Source: Ceratorhiza oryzae-sativae
Taxonomy: Eukaryota; Basidiomycota; Agaricomycetes; Cantharellales; Ceratobasidiaceae
Direction of reading: 5' to 3'
NCBI GenBank assembly: GCA_030998015.1
Contig: JARWMV010000010.1
Span: forward strand, 1-64,000
Length of the DNA: 64,000 nt
Shown here: positions 33,640 to 45,897 of the stretch, piece by piece
Position numbering within the stretch: the first letter of the stretch is position 1
Layout: the number at the start of each line of letters is the position of its first letter
Program-made: the position numbers and the translations under genes
The notes under the pieces: model-generated
Seen by the model: the letters and a program-made list of their open reading frames with translations, nothing else
What the model was told of the DNA's origin: nothing
Databases searched by the model: none

Positions 33640-35731
33640 AGTTCTATCAGTGTGAGCCGCATTTTTATGGTCGAGGATGAGTCCATGGCCAGGATGGGTC
33701 ACGTGATTGGGACCGTATCTCAAGTCCCAGAAGGCCCTGTTGCAGATCCATCCACCACATCCCGACACCCCCAAGCTTGTCGCATCCCAAACGAACTCGA
33801 CGTACTTGTCAAGAACACATAACTGGAGCACACAAATTAAACCAAATCACCGCCATGGGGTAACAATGGACAGGAATTTGGTACGAATATGGACGAGTTA
33901 GGATGTCTGACCGGTGCTCGCCGTAGAGGTAAATCAAAGATGCCCTATGGGGTGATGATTGCACAAGTCGCTAACTTATATCTGATTTTTCTACAGGGAG
34001 TGGGTTCGACCCGGTTTATTCTTCATGCATTGTTGCTTTGGCTTTTTGGATATGTGTGAGTGCACGGTGTCCTATCCCCAGAAGCTGAGTTTTTCTGTTT
34101 TCGTGTATAATCAATCCAACAAACACTAACAGACAACTTGAGCCACACATGCTGAACATCTGTTCTTCCTACCCTGTGTTAACGCAGATTAATATTGTAG
34201 AAACAAGTTGGTACGTTGCCTTTGCTCCTCCTACCTGTTTGCACTCACCATCTCTCTATTGAATAGCTTAAAATTTTTGATATGGGTCCCTGCCCTGCAC
34301 GTTTTCCCCTTGACTTCTCTCCTCCTGCCTTGGCCTCCACCTCTCTGGACCCTCTCATATATACTTTGTGGAATTTTGTCACCAGTGAGTAACTCCACTC
34401 TGTTTTATTGGTCAAAGGTACTAGCCATGCTTGTTAAGAGCAATGGGTGGGAATTAGGGGTAGCCCTGCCATTGTGCCAACCCTTCCGCAACATGGATCC
34501 ACCTTGGGGAATCCTCCAACAGTTGCAAACCACAGGATTAATCAAACAGAAATAGGTACAAATCACTACAAGTGCATTTGATCAAATTAACACATGGTAT
34601 GCCATAGCATAGGTCAATTCAAAACAACTTCCACTTTACTTCCCACCCCCTAATCACCTCTATATCTTGCACCATATCTGTTCCATTTCAATGTATTTGT
34701 ATTTCCAAGAATGCAATCCATTTGCATATACACCCTGCATCACCTACATTCATATTTGTGACCCCCTTTGAGCCCTCTTTCCAACTGCACTCCTCTTTGG
34801 CCTGTCATCTGCCATGTGTTCATATCTTCACAGCAATGTTACCTCCATGCTCTAGCTCCAACAACCCAGTTTGAGTTGGTGTATACTGTGTTGCCTCAAG
34901 TTTGGTGTTCTGGTCTGCCTTGTACATCACATATTGACTTGGCTGAAATTGATGGCCCATCAACCAATAACTGAATGGACAACTTGTAGCACATGTATGG
35001 TACATAAAATCTGTACCTCGATTGGCAAAACTATACTAATGTTATTGAACCTAGATGCACCAATGACCTGACATGCACTGCCAGGGGAGTTCAACCCTGG
35101 TTTGGCATACCCAAAAGTGAGCATGTATCATGCATAATATGAACCCAATCTACTGAGCTTCCTGATAAATCTTTAGGTTACAAACGCTCTCACAGCATCA
35201 GAACATGCTGGCAATAATTGCACAGACCTTTACATGCAATTCATATGTATTTTATTTTGACCATCTGTCAACACCCCACAATCAAAGAGATTAAGTACTC
35301 AATCTCAGCCTTCCAGCAAAGTTTCTCAAGCCTGTAACCATGAGGCTCATCAGATAGCCTGGCAGCATGCTCTCAGTGGGTCTCAGACAACACTTCAAAT
35401 ACATATGAATTGAGTGAACTACCTGGCTTTAGGCTAACCAAATTGTTTTACACTCCAGATTTGTCTCTGTGCCACACAAAAATGTGACTCAAGCCTAACC
35501 CCATGCTCCTGATAACATTCCCCTTCACAACCATGCATTCAACATGTGGCTGCATAGTTTGACTATGTTTTGCCATGTTCATCCAGACAAGCAGTATACA
35601 AGACAATCAGGTACATCCTATAATCACAATCATTCCCTTTTGAACCCATGACCACTGATTCTACTCTTTGTTATGGGGCTACACAGGAGGGAGGAAATTG
35701 GACAAGCTGTGAATCCTGCAATCCTCTGGTT
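33640..35731. other. Border region, nothing recognised
   Basis: CpG-normal up to about 34,100, CpG-poor after. I see no gene or repeat I can name. The change of composition falls between the Tnp2 gene and the hAT-2 element. Confidence 0.45.
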
Positions 35732-38700
35732 GACAAGTGCAGTGTTGGTAATTGACATTAACACTGTTAAATTTACATACATGTTAGCCAAGTCAATGTC
35801 AACCACATGATGTCTGACATGGCAATGTCAATGTCAGTTGAAATTTGTGGACCTCTAGCTGAAGCCAAGACTTGATTAGTCATTCCAAATGTAAATAGAG
35901 GCCAAACACTTACAGTCAGACTCTGGCAGGATCACTAAGAGCTGAGCAAGCTACAGGTGTCTTTGGTGTGCTGGAACTGTCTAGAGCATTGCTCATGTGC
36001 ATATATAAGGCTCAGGGTGGTGATCTAATGCATTGTATTTCCTTCATACTTTTTTACCTCACCTCAGCCTTTCCCCTCCCAATCACTTCACTGAGCCATT
36101 CATAATACCCCCAAAACTATGGCACTGGGATTATTTCTCATCTTGGAGCCCTTCAAACAATGCCAAATCTGTGAAGGATTATCACAGCAAAAATGGTACC
36201 TTTCTCAACACTTGGTGTAATGCATGCTTGAACAAAAAAATTGATATTCTTCACCAAGAAGATGCTGCCAGGGAGAGCAGCTTGCTTGTATTGGTTTGTT
36301 CAGATGCCAAGCTGAAGGAATGGGGTACAGATAATTTTTGACCACCAGCTAAAATAGCCTACTGATCATATTTACTTTAGCCTGAACATTAGTCAAGCCT
36401 GTCTCAGGAAGACAAGAAGGCTTTGAGGCTCACATTAAGAGATGCAAGCTCATAGATCCACAAGCCAAAACACACCTAGAGAATGAAACCAGCTTGTGTA
36501 CACCAAGCTGTACCACATCCAACACCCCTCATGAAGCATCACAACCTGTGGACCACCAGATATCAGGTACACCTGGGTTGTGGGGCAGCCTATCAAAAGA
36601 GGACCAGAAGTGCTTTGAGTCTGACCTCTGTAGGCTTTGGGTGGCCAACAGATTCTTGTGGCATGCAATCAATCAACCTCAGACCCAACTATTCTTCTGG
36701 AACTGGGTTCCTGAAGCCAAGCTTCCTGATTAGCACAAGCTGTCTGGTGATGTATTATGCCAGGAGGTTGAGCTTGCCAATGCATCAATGCATGAAGCTG
36801 TAAAAGGGCATATAGCAACAGGCATGAGCAATGGCTGGAAGAATATTAAATGGAACTACTTGCTAGCATCAATGTTGTCAGTCAATTACAAGGTGAAGTT
36901 ATTTTTCTATAGTTTATTCTGATATGATACTCATTTGTGACCAGACTTATACTGTCAAGGTTCACAATATGTCAGCCCAATGCAAGACAGCAGAAAATCA
37001 CTTAAATGCTGTGCTCTCAGACGTTGACAAGGTGGAAAAGGACTATGGTGTATGTGTGATTGCATGGGTTTTGGATGCAGGAGGTAATTCCAGGGCAATG
37101 CAAGTTTGCTTGCATTGCATGCAGCCTCATATACTTGTTTTTGACTGCTGGGTGCATCAGGTAAGCAAAGAGGTGAATATATGTGATAGATTACTCTGAT
37201 TTGTGCTTTGATAGGTGAATCTGGTCATCAGGGATATTCTGCATCTCAAATCTGGGTTTGTGAGTGCTGGAGCAGATGCAATAGAGATAATCAAGTGGAT
37301 GTTAAATCACTCTTATTTACTTGGTCTCCTGCATGAAGAACAAGTTTGGGCAACTGGCAGGATGCATAGCTTCAGCCTACCATCAATTATGTGCTGGACC
37401 ACTCACTTTCTGTCCTTCTCCAGCTTGATTTCCAAGTCTTGTATGCTCTGCTCTCTGGTAATGCTTAAACCTGAGGCATTCCAAGATAGTGCTGGTTGAT
37501 CCTCAGAGAATAAGCAGCTAGTCAAAAAAATTATAAGGAATATAGAAGACCCAGGGTTTTGGTGTAAGCTCAGCAAGTGAATGGCTTTTGCTTCTTACAC
37601 ATCACTTTGGCTGACTGATGTATTCTTAAATAGGCTTAAACACTATCTTTAGCCCCTTGCCATTGCAGCAAATGTTTCTCAAGCACCCACAACCTGGCTT
37701 GATCACATATTGGTTGAACTTGGTCAACTTTATCACACATATTCAGTGCAAGGTCTTGATCCCAAAGTCCAACAATGTATTTTGGCCAGTCTTGAATGTC
37801 AATGGTCAAAAACCAATCAAGATCCCTTTATTCTGGCTGTTTTCCTAAATCCATTCATTTGAGCTTGACTCTTCAACCCCCAAAACATGTAGCTCAATTG
37901 ATTGTCTCTATATGGAGTAGCAAAGTGTGTATTCTGTTGCATGTTCCAGATGGAGAACAATCTGGAGTTGCACAAGGCATTCCTGGACTATTATGAGGGC
38001 TGTAATGAGTTTCATCCCAATAGATGGGACTACAAAGAGCTTTGACTATCCTATGAGTGTGCAGTAGGTTGTCTATTTCAAGATGCATAGATATACTGTT
38101 GATAACAATCTAAATACATTATAGGGCCAACCAATCAACCTTGTCAGCATCTGGTTGGGGCTACTTGCATACAAGATGCCAAACTCCAGCCACCACCAGC
38201 TAGCACACCTTGCTATCCATGTGCTGTCAATTGTAGCTAACTCTGCCAGATGCAAGAGGCTATTCAGTGAAATGGGTCACATTCACACAAAGCACCAAGC
38301 TCAACTTGCCTTTGATAAGGTGTTTGACATGGCAGTTGTACAAATGGACCTGAAGTGCAAGCATGCTGCTGAGGGACTAAATTGAGCCTGTCTACAACAC
38401 CAATTTGGCAGGTTATTTATTGACCCTACAAGTTCAGTTGCTCCTAGCCCAGAATTGAATACTGATCAGCATGACAAGACCAAAGAAGAAGTTGCCAATA
38501 CTGACATGATGGATGAAGATCCTGCATCTCATGAAATTGCTGTGCTTGCAGCAAGGCTCCAGCAAGATGTATTGGATGACAAGGATCTGCAAGATGAGGA
38601 GTTTGAGGCACCCATCAAGCCCAAACCTGGTACTACCTCTTGGCAATCATGAACCTTCTTCAGCACACAAATTGCTGTTATGCTGGCTGAAATATTTAAC

Positions 38701-39026
38701 TATAGCTATTCTGACTCCAAGGGGCAAGGTTTGGATGTCTTCATGAAAGGTGGACTTGTTAACTTACAGAAAGAGCTCAAGATATATGATTTAGCCACAC
38801 AAGAGACATTTTACCTGGTTGTATCTGACCAAACTCCTTGAGCAATGTCTTAAACTAATCAGTTGTGTGTATCTACTTGCTCTATGCTTTGCCTGTTGCC
38901 AGTCTCTTTGTGCATGTAATCATGTGGCTCTAACATATGACATTAACTTTGACATAACTTTGACTGATTACATAAGTAACATTGACTAACATGATAACAC
39001 ATGTTATTACCAACACTGGACAAGTG
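35732..39026 (+). mobile_element. Complete hAT element hAT-2 with 8-bp target duplication
   Basis: The element runs from 35,740 to 39,018 (3,279 bp). It begins CAGTGTTGGTAAT and ends with the exact inverse, ATTACCAACACTG. GACAAGTG stands directly on both sides (35,732-35,739 and 39,019-39,026), a perfect 8-bp duplication as expected for hAT. Subterminal regions are full of tgaca/tgtca motifs, probable transposase sites. A TATA-like atatataagg lies near 36,003, ahead of the first coding segments. Confidence 0.95.
36117..38385 (+). pseudogene. hAT-2 transposase, inactivated
   Basis: An N-terminal region has a zinc-finger-like WCNACLNKKI (about 36,210). Core pieces include FESDLCRLWVANRFLWHAIN, NGWKNIKWNYLL, DCWVHQ (about 37,148) joined over an intron (gtaagc ... 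gatag, about 37,160-37,214) to VNLVIRDI, and IIKWMLNHSYLLGLL. The C-terminal dimerisation domain is well preserved: WGLLAYKMPNSSHHQLAHLA, IHVLSIVANSARCKRLFSEM, GHIHTKHQAQLAF (38,150-38,385). Between them are many stops and frame changes, so the protein is dead. The hAT family and position of domains are clear; exon borders are not. Confidence 0.85.
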
Positions 39027-39838
39027 TGAGCCCCCTGGCTGGGCAAAGTCAAGGTAAGCCACTCATTTCCTTTTGTCCTTTCATATACTTATCTCAACCA
39101 ACTAATCTTAGTTCCTTGACCAGTATTCAACCTGGCATGCTGGTGAAAACTCATCTTACCCAGAAATGTAAGTATCATTGCATACATTCCAGAACCTGAA
39201 TTAACACTGCTGTTATAGTTGTGCTGGCACACATTATCACTTACTTGTTCACCTGCCTTGAATTCCCCCTTTTCACTCCATCCCCATCCTTAATGCCCCA
39301 TATTATACTCCTAACTGCTGATTCTCCATCTGACATGCACCTCAACCCAAATCCTCTCTTGAAGAATACTGGAAACACCTTGCACAAGCCATCAAACTGG
39401 TTCCTTGGGGTATCAAATAAGCAAAAGTTGTTACAGGTCAGGGTGCACTTAGATTTCTATACCTTAAGAATATAAGATAGATTAGTATTCCCTAATTGTA
39501 CTCAATACTTCTTAGACTTGAGTAAGAAGGTTCAATGTAGTTCAATGCAATCAAGTAACACTTAATATAGTCTTAATCATTCACAGTATAAACTGACTAA
39601 TTTATAGTTATAAAGAGCAAGACTACTATGGTCAGGTTCCCTTAGATAGCTTAAATGTAGTTCAGCCCTAGCTGCTGGGACTATCTGATACTAATCTTAA
39701 TTCTAGATTAAGCTGTTGCTTATGGAATTAATGATGTACTGCCTAATGCATGTACTGTACCACAATCCTAATAGATACCTATAGTTCTATTGATTGGTAC
39801 TCAAGTCACACTTGATCAGGCAAGAAAGTATCCTTATA

Positions 39839-41423
39839 CACTGCCATCCAAAATGATTGACCCACATGATGAAAAAGTGACATTTCACCACCACATCTCT
39901 AACAATTGTGATTCATGTACATACATGAGTGTGAATGCAATCTATACTACTGCAGAGTACAAGTGCAAAAATAAATAGAAAAATCGATAAGCAGAGTGTG
40001 GAGAAATAAAAGAAGTAAGTTGGGTGCTGGGTCAATCATTTTGGATCATGTAAGCAAAAGCCAACCTCTACTTCTCTCCTTGACCCCCAGTGAACTTATT
40101 CTCTCATATTCCTCAGGTTTTTCTGCTTCATGGTGGCTGCTATATCTCCCTCAAAACGCACATATATTGTTCATCTCAAACAAAAGGGTCTTTCTGACTG
40201 AGATGTAGCTAGTAGGTTGGCACCCATAGGTTACAGAACTGTCAGGCGTATCTGGTCTAGTTACCTTTGTGGCGATGATATATTTACTCCTGGGCATTCT
40301 ACTGGTTGGCCATGTAAAATGGATGAATTGGCAGGTCATTGGGCTGCACTTTTAATCTCTCGGGGTGTTGTCAAAACAGCTGCTGAGTTGCAATGTGACT
40401 TTTTCCCCAATCTTAGCATCAATACAGTGAGATGGCAGCTGATAGAGCTGGGATTTCATGTTTATTGCCAACACCAATGGCTGCTACTTGATTGGAAAAA
40501 GCACTGGCACTGCTTGCAGTGGGGATGTGACCATTTAACATGGGACAAAGTAGATTGGGCTAGGGTGACATTTTCTGATGAGTCAAAATTCTTTATTTTT
40601 GGTGCTGGAGGCCCAGATATATACTACAAGAAGGTTGGAGCTCCAGCAAAGCCAGAGCATGTGAAACCAGTGGTCAAATATGGTGGTGGCCATGTTATGG
40701 TCTGGGGGTACATAATTGCTGATGGCGTTGGGCAACTGCACATTATTGATGGTACACTGACTGCAATCAAATACACTGAAATACTGTCTACTGAGTTCCT
40801 TTGCCCCCTGATCAAATCCTGCACACCTGTCTTCCATTATCTTCCAGCATGACAACAATCTGAAGCACACTGCTTGGTTGACCAAGAAATGGCTGCTTGA
40901 TCATCATGTCAAAGTTCTTCCCTGGCCTGCTAGCAGCCTGGATATGAACCTGATTGAGCACATATGGGCATACCTTTATGTTGCTGTTTGTGCTACATCA
41001 CCACTTCCCGCAAATTGTGCTGGAGTGGCCAAGGTGCTGAAGAGGGAGTGGAGGAAGATACCCAAGAGCTACATCCAGAAACTCTATAGGTCAATGCCCC
41101 ACTGAGTAGCAGCAGTTGTAAAGGCAAAGGGGGTAACACTAGGTATTAGAACAACTCATGCCAGGTGAGTGTTTCTGCCATGCCTCGCAGGGGTGAAGTC
41201 TTGTTTGCTTACATGATCCAAAATGATTGACCCAGTGCCTGACTTACTTCTTTTATTTCTCCACACTCTGCTTATTGATTTTTCTATTTATTTTTGCACT
41301 TTTACTCTGCAGTAGTATAGATTGCATTAGCACTCATGTATGTACACAAATTGCAATTGTTAGAGACACAGCAGCAAAATGTCACTTTTTCGTCACATGG
41401 GTCAATCATTTTGGATGGCAGTG
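39839..41423 (+). mobile_element. Tc1/mariner element Tc1-B inside solo LTR 2
   Basis: The termini are CACTGCCATCCAAAATGATT inverted, with TA duplications at 39,837-39,838 and 41,424-41,425. TIRs are about 220 bp (39,839-40,059; 41,204-41,423). The 17-mer CCAAAATGATTGACCCA occurs four times without mismatch: outer 39,848-39,864, inner inverted 40,028-40,044, inner 41,218-41,234, outer inverted 41,398-41,414. Confidence 0.94.
40130..41105 (+). pseudogene. Tc1-B transposase, lightly damaged
   Basis: ATG at 40,130 opens MVAAISPSKRTYIVHLKQKG, then a TGA at 40,199-40,201 interrupts the HTH region (DVASRLAPIGYRTVRRIW follows). The core has VTFSDESKFFIFGAGG (first Asp), GGGHVMVWGYIIADGVGQL, and after a frameshift near 40,850 FQHDNNLKHTA (second Asp) and SLDMNLIEHIWAYL (third acidic residue present). 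The C-terminus is SYIQKLYRSMPH. All three catalytic positions survive, so it is the least decayed Tc1 gene here, with one stop and one frameshift visible. Confidence 0.9.
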
Positions 41424-42332
41424 TATATCTCTGTATATAAGATACTTATGAATCACACAGAAAATAACTATATCTGATACAACTTTGGTTCAGACTAGTT
41501 ACAAAGAATCACACAGAAAGATATAGAAGAGAAAAAGAAACCAATAGCAGTCTGGGTGGGTGTGAGTAGGAGAGGAGGTGCTCTGGAAGGGCCTCAGAGG
41601 AGGTCCTTTTATGCCCTGCAGAGGGCACTCCAGAGCCAAATAACTGCATGCATGCCAAGTTGATCATCAAAGAGGGTACTGCTATACCAGGGGGACTCCC
41701 ATTACCCAGTATAGGAAGAGTGGTTTAAAGAATGGGAGCTGATCAATGGCAGCATGCAATTGAAGACATGCTATTGGCTGTTTCATATATTGATCATAGT
41801 ATATACACATAAAGAAGCGAGCTAACATCTCAGTGAGTCATAAGGTGAGTCAAGGAAGCATCTAGATCAATTGGGGTGGTTCTCCTGACTCACTTGAGTC
41901 AGTGGATCTAGTTTGATGATCCAATCAGATCCCAACGATGTTCGGGCCGCGTCGGGCTGTAGATCGCTTCGATCGCCACGATCTTCGGTCAGAAGATGTG
42001 CCTGAATCTTGGCTATCGAATGAGTACTTGATCACCGTTGTAGTGTAAGCGGTTGCCGAGATATAAGCGATGCAATCTGGTGATCAAAATCACCTTGAAG
42101 GTGGAAATATTGCAACCTTCATATCTTACTGAATTCTTAAGATAAAATCATGATAAAATATGCGTTTGAAAGAGGATAATTTGTACTATTTTATAAACAC
42201 TAAAATAATACAATTAAAAATCATACAAATTCTTCATTTACAATTAAATTCAGATAAGGAATTGCAACATGGTTTGCAAGGGCAGATTATAATGAAATAA
42301 AATGTTAGTAATCCATAACAAAAAGTGATGAT

Positions 42333-43287
42333 ATGCTGTTTGCCAACCAAACACTAAACCCAACTGGGCTAGGGATGGGGGGATCCTGCTGGAGCCCCCC
42401 AAACAGGAACACTCAGGGAGGAAAGGGCCAAGGTGGAGCCTCACAGACCAAGACAGAAGGTAAACAAACCAATATAGTAAGGATTCCCAAAGAAGAGAAG
42501 GACTGGTGCTGCAAGGAAAAATTATGCATTAAGTGTGGGAAGGCTGGTAACATTCTAAAGGACTGCCAAGGGCAGTGGACATACAACAAGAGTAAGATCC
42601 AAGGTAAAACATGTCAAGACCCCTCTTGCTCTGGACTTGTCTCTCTATCTTAAGTAGTGGCTATGTGGATACAGTTGATATGTCTATCTATTATGTGTGC
42701 ATATTATTACAGTGTGTGCAAGTGAGGTCCTGGTGGTGGACAAGATAAAGCAAGCTGAGGTCTTCAGGCTTGCTACCCAGGGATTATATATCCCCCTAGA
42801 GGTTGAGTCATTAACTTCCACAGTCTGCAGCATGGCACTGATCACATGCCAGATGTCAATAAACCTCCCTGTACTGTAAGTGTTGTCATGTGACTTTGTT
42901 GTGATGATGTAAGTAGCACTTAGGTTGTTGCAGCTCCAAATCTTATAGAGCTGCACAAGGTCCAAGGGTCACATGACTTAAGCATCAGGGTTAGGTAAGT
43001 GCTTGGTGCTTATGTATTGATTAAGCACTGAATGCAAAACACATAGGAAAGTTGCTACTCACTACTCATCAATAAGGAGAGATTTATGAGTAGTGAGTTG
43101 GGTAAGCACCAAGGTAAGCATCCAAGTCATGTGACTTGTTTTTATAGTGTTTTGGTGTTGGGGAAAATGCTATAAATCTGTAATAAATGTTTCTGTTCTG
43201 TTGTGGCCAGTGTCTGGGTCATAACAAAACAGCCCAAGGGAAGGACAATGAAGCAGGGGACTGGGAAAGTGAGTTGGAAAACTAGAA
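42333..43287 (+). pseudogene. Gypsy-A gag C-terminal part, split by a solo LTR
   Basis: The frame 42,333-42,611 carries a zinc knuckle, LCIKCGKAGNILKDC, in which the His of CCHC is Asn. After the solo LTR (42,612-43,226, AAACA duplication) it resumes at 43,232 and ends at a TAG near 43,275, a few bases before pol. The gag N-terminus is absent; solo LTR 2 lies directly upstream. Confidence 0.8.
42612..43226 (-). repeat. Solo LTR of a 0.6-kb gypsy family, AAACA duplication
   Basis: 615 bp with TGTTATGACCC at its start (minus strand, 43,226) and GGGGTCTTGACA at its end. AAACA lies on both sides (42,607-42,611; 43,227-43,231). A TATA-like gatatataatcc occurs near 42,790. A hairpin with 13-bp arms (actcactactcat / atgagtagtgagt) is at 43,057-43,098. 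Its downstream half matches the LTR at 50,186-50,537. Confidence 0.9.
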
Positions 43288-43290
43288 GGG

Positions 43291-44466
43291 TTGACTGATT
43301 CCATGTCAGGAAACCCAGACCACACACCCCCAACTGATGTATATTACCTAAAGAAACCCAACAACCAATCCATAATATACACAACAGTTGAGGGAATCAT
43401 GGAACCAGTAAAGACACTCATAGACTCAGGGTCCTCCTGCAACTTCATTGACAAGGAATATGTCAAGAAAAGAACCATTGCCACATCAAAGCTGCCTAAC
43501 AAGAAGTCAGTAATCACCATCAATGGAGAAGAAATCAAGGATGCCATCTCAGAGAAAACTGAGCTATCAATTGAGGTAGAAGGGAAAACCATCAAGTGTA
43601 CCCTCTATGTTATGGGACTAGGGGATGTTGAAATCATCTTAGGACAAGATTGGTTGGAAGAGGCAGAACCAATCATCAAATGGAAGGACCTTACTATAAT
43701 ATACAATGAGCCATTGGTTGGAAAAGCAGGGACCCAGGCCCCTGACATACCCAAAGAGTTCAGTGACCCTGCCAACCTATTTGGAGAAGAAGGATTCAGA
43801 GAATTACCACCACACTGTGGGGAATTTGACTGTGCCATTGATCTAATTGAGGGAGCTGAATTACCAAAACCAGCTAAAACATACCCAATGACACCAGCTG
43901 AGTCTGAAGCACTTGAAAAGTACATAGAATAGGAACTAAAGGATGGGAAGATAAGTAGAAGTCATTCCAGCATATCATCACCATGTTTCTATGTCAACAA
44001 GGCAGATGGGGGACTCTGACTGGTGGTTGATTATAGGAAACTGAATGCCATCACCAAACCATACTGCTTCCCAATGCCCATCCAAACAGAACTAATTGAA
44101 CAACTCAGGGAGGCTAAGATATTCACAAAAATGGACATCCAGTGGGGATTCAACAATATCCAGATTAAAGAGGGTGATGAATGTAAGACAGCCTTTTGAA
44201 CCAAACTAGGCTTATATGAAAGCCTAGTAATGTCATTTGGAGTAATAAATGGACCAGCTTGTTGGCAGAGCTGGGCAAACTGGCTGTTCAAGGACTTAAT
44301 TGATGAAACCATGGTAATATACATGGATGACATTCTAGTGTATTCCAAAAACAGAGAAGAACACATAGGACATGTCAGAGAGGTGCTACAATGGCTAAGG
44401 AAGAACCACTTGTTCCTTAAACCACACAAATGCAACTTCTTCACAACAAGCCCAAGCTTCATTGTA
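43291..44466 (+). pseudogene. Gypsy-A protease and reverse transcriptase, truncated
   Basis: Starts MTDSMSGNPDH. The aspartic protease is clear (VKTLIDSGSSCNFIDKEYV, IILGQDWLEEAEP). The RT follows with a TAG at 43,930 after ALEKYIE, then SPCFYVNKADGGL, LVVDYRKLNAITKPYCFPMP, TKMDIQWGFNNIQIKEGDE and the active site VIYMDDILVYSKNREEH. Stops lie near 44,020 and 44,199. The frame breaks off at CNFFTTSPSFIV where element T1 begins; the rest of pol is not on the far side. Confidence 0.88.
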
Positions 44467-45895
44467 AGGGTGCTGTGCCAGGCTCCTGCAGACAGAATGC
44501 ACAGGAATTCTGTATGAAATTCCGGCATATTCCGGCGCTGCAGGAGACAAAGACAGTGCAGGAATCACCCCAGGGGTGCCGGAGTCCTTGGTGGAGTCCT
44601 GCAGCTCCTGCATTCCTGCATTCCTGCAGACTGGCATTCCTTCACCACTGCATGACCCCCACTTTTTCTTGCGCTCAAGTGCTCATTAAATGCGCAAAAT
44701 TCAGCGCATTCGAACGATATGCACATTATATTCCAAACCTCAAAACTGAGAGAGATCAACGCACTTTAGTGTGGAGAAAATAATCAGGGGAAGCACAACC
44801 ACCCATACTCCCCTAAACTAGTAGGAATTATGGACATACATATACCATTCGACTCGTCTCGCTGAGAGGAATCCAATGAGCATACCCACCTCCTGATCCG
44901 ACGCATTTCTGAGGAGATGTGAGCGATATACAGGGGATTAGCCCCTGAGCAGCGCCACAAGCGCTAGTGAAACGAGCCATGGGAATCTCGCTCCCCTGTA
45001 ATGAGTAGGTGCGAACCACGTTCAATATTAAGTATACCAAAAATCAGCATGATCAGAGCTGTATTAGTGGGTGAAATCCAGGGAACATGCCCCCCTGATG
45101 CTTAAAATCCCCCTAAATCACCTCTGCACAAGCGCACACTTGACTACAGACTCTCTGAGCATCATAGATGGATTCAGAGGCATTTATTACCCTATTCTAT
45201 ATGTCTGGTGTGCTCTAGAATAGTAATTTAACATATTTTTCCAACTATGTGCAACTATTCAGCTAGAATGTTACCACAACTCATGAACAGATACCAGTTC
45301 ATGGCAATCCAACCTATGTGTAAAAAAGATACAATGTTAGTGGGGGTTTTCAAGGTCCAGGAACACACCTAGCTTGTTGTTCTGGCCTTGAAATGCAATC
45401 TTTGGGCTGAAATAGGAGCTGCGCACTTGCAACAATATTTTTTAGGCATTTATCTTGTGCGATCTATATATAGATGAATTTTTTAAACAAAACAAAGTAC
45501 ATATTCAGAATCCCCTGAATTTTGTGCATTTTACAAGCTACCAATGAAGAGGATGTGGTGGGTTTCACGGTAACTGAAATATTGACCTTAAGACTCAAAA
45601 ACATAAAACTGCCTGCGATTCAACAGGTTTAATTTTCTATGAGACGCACTATATACCATTCGAAAGCCCTCAGTCGCACGCATCTAATGAGCTCTTACAC
45701 AACTGAATGTGACAACATTTGAACAAAATTAGTTGCAGGAGCCCCGGAATTCCGGCAAGCTCCTGCACCTGCCGGAATTCCGTACGGAGTCCGGCTCCTG
45801 GCCTGCCAGAGCCGGAGCCGGAGCCAGAATCAAAAAAAATGCAAGGAGTCCGCCTGCAGGAGGCGGACTCCTGCAAAATTCTGGCACAGCATCCC
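44467..45895 (-). mobile_element. Non-coding inverted-repeat element T1 (1,429 bp)
   Basis: Ends are AGGGTGCTGTGCCAG and CTGGCACAGCATCCC, with TA outside each (44,465-44,466; 45,896-45,897). The terminal 150-200 bp are packed with ctcctgcag, ccggaatt and tctggca motifs, including CCGGAATTCCGG (45,744-45,755) and a hairpin AGGAGTCCGCC / GGCGGACTCCT (45,844-45,872). The interior matches T3 in opposite orientation, for example gcgccacaagcgctagtgaaa (44,952 and the inverse near 60,510). No frame of note. CpG is retained. Confidence 0.85.
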
Positions 45896-45897
45896 TA

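Larger units (their letters stand above)
39429..42320 (-). repeat. Solo LTR 2 (antisense), interrupted by Tc1-B
   Basis: Homologous to solo LTR 1 but inverted: it starts TGTTACAGGTCAGGGT and ends TTAGTAATCCATAACA. aaaagt stands on both sides (39,423-39,428; 42,321-42,326). Without Tc1-B (1,585 bp plus TA) it is about 1,305 bp. The CpG-rich island is partly kept (about 41,935-42,170). TGACTCA-type sites are at 41,834-41,840, 41,846-41,852, 41,886-41,892 and 41,895-41,901. Confidence 0.9.

Noticed and set aside
43057..43098. The hairpin as a transcription terminator or ncRNA gene
   Set aside because: It lies in the U3 part of a solo LTR; no independent sign of an RNA gene.
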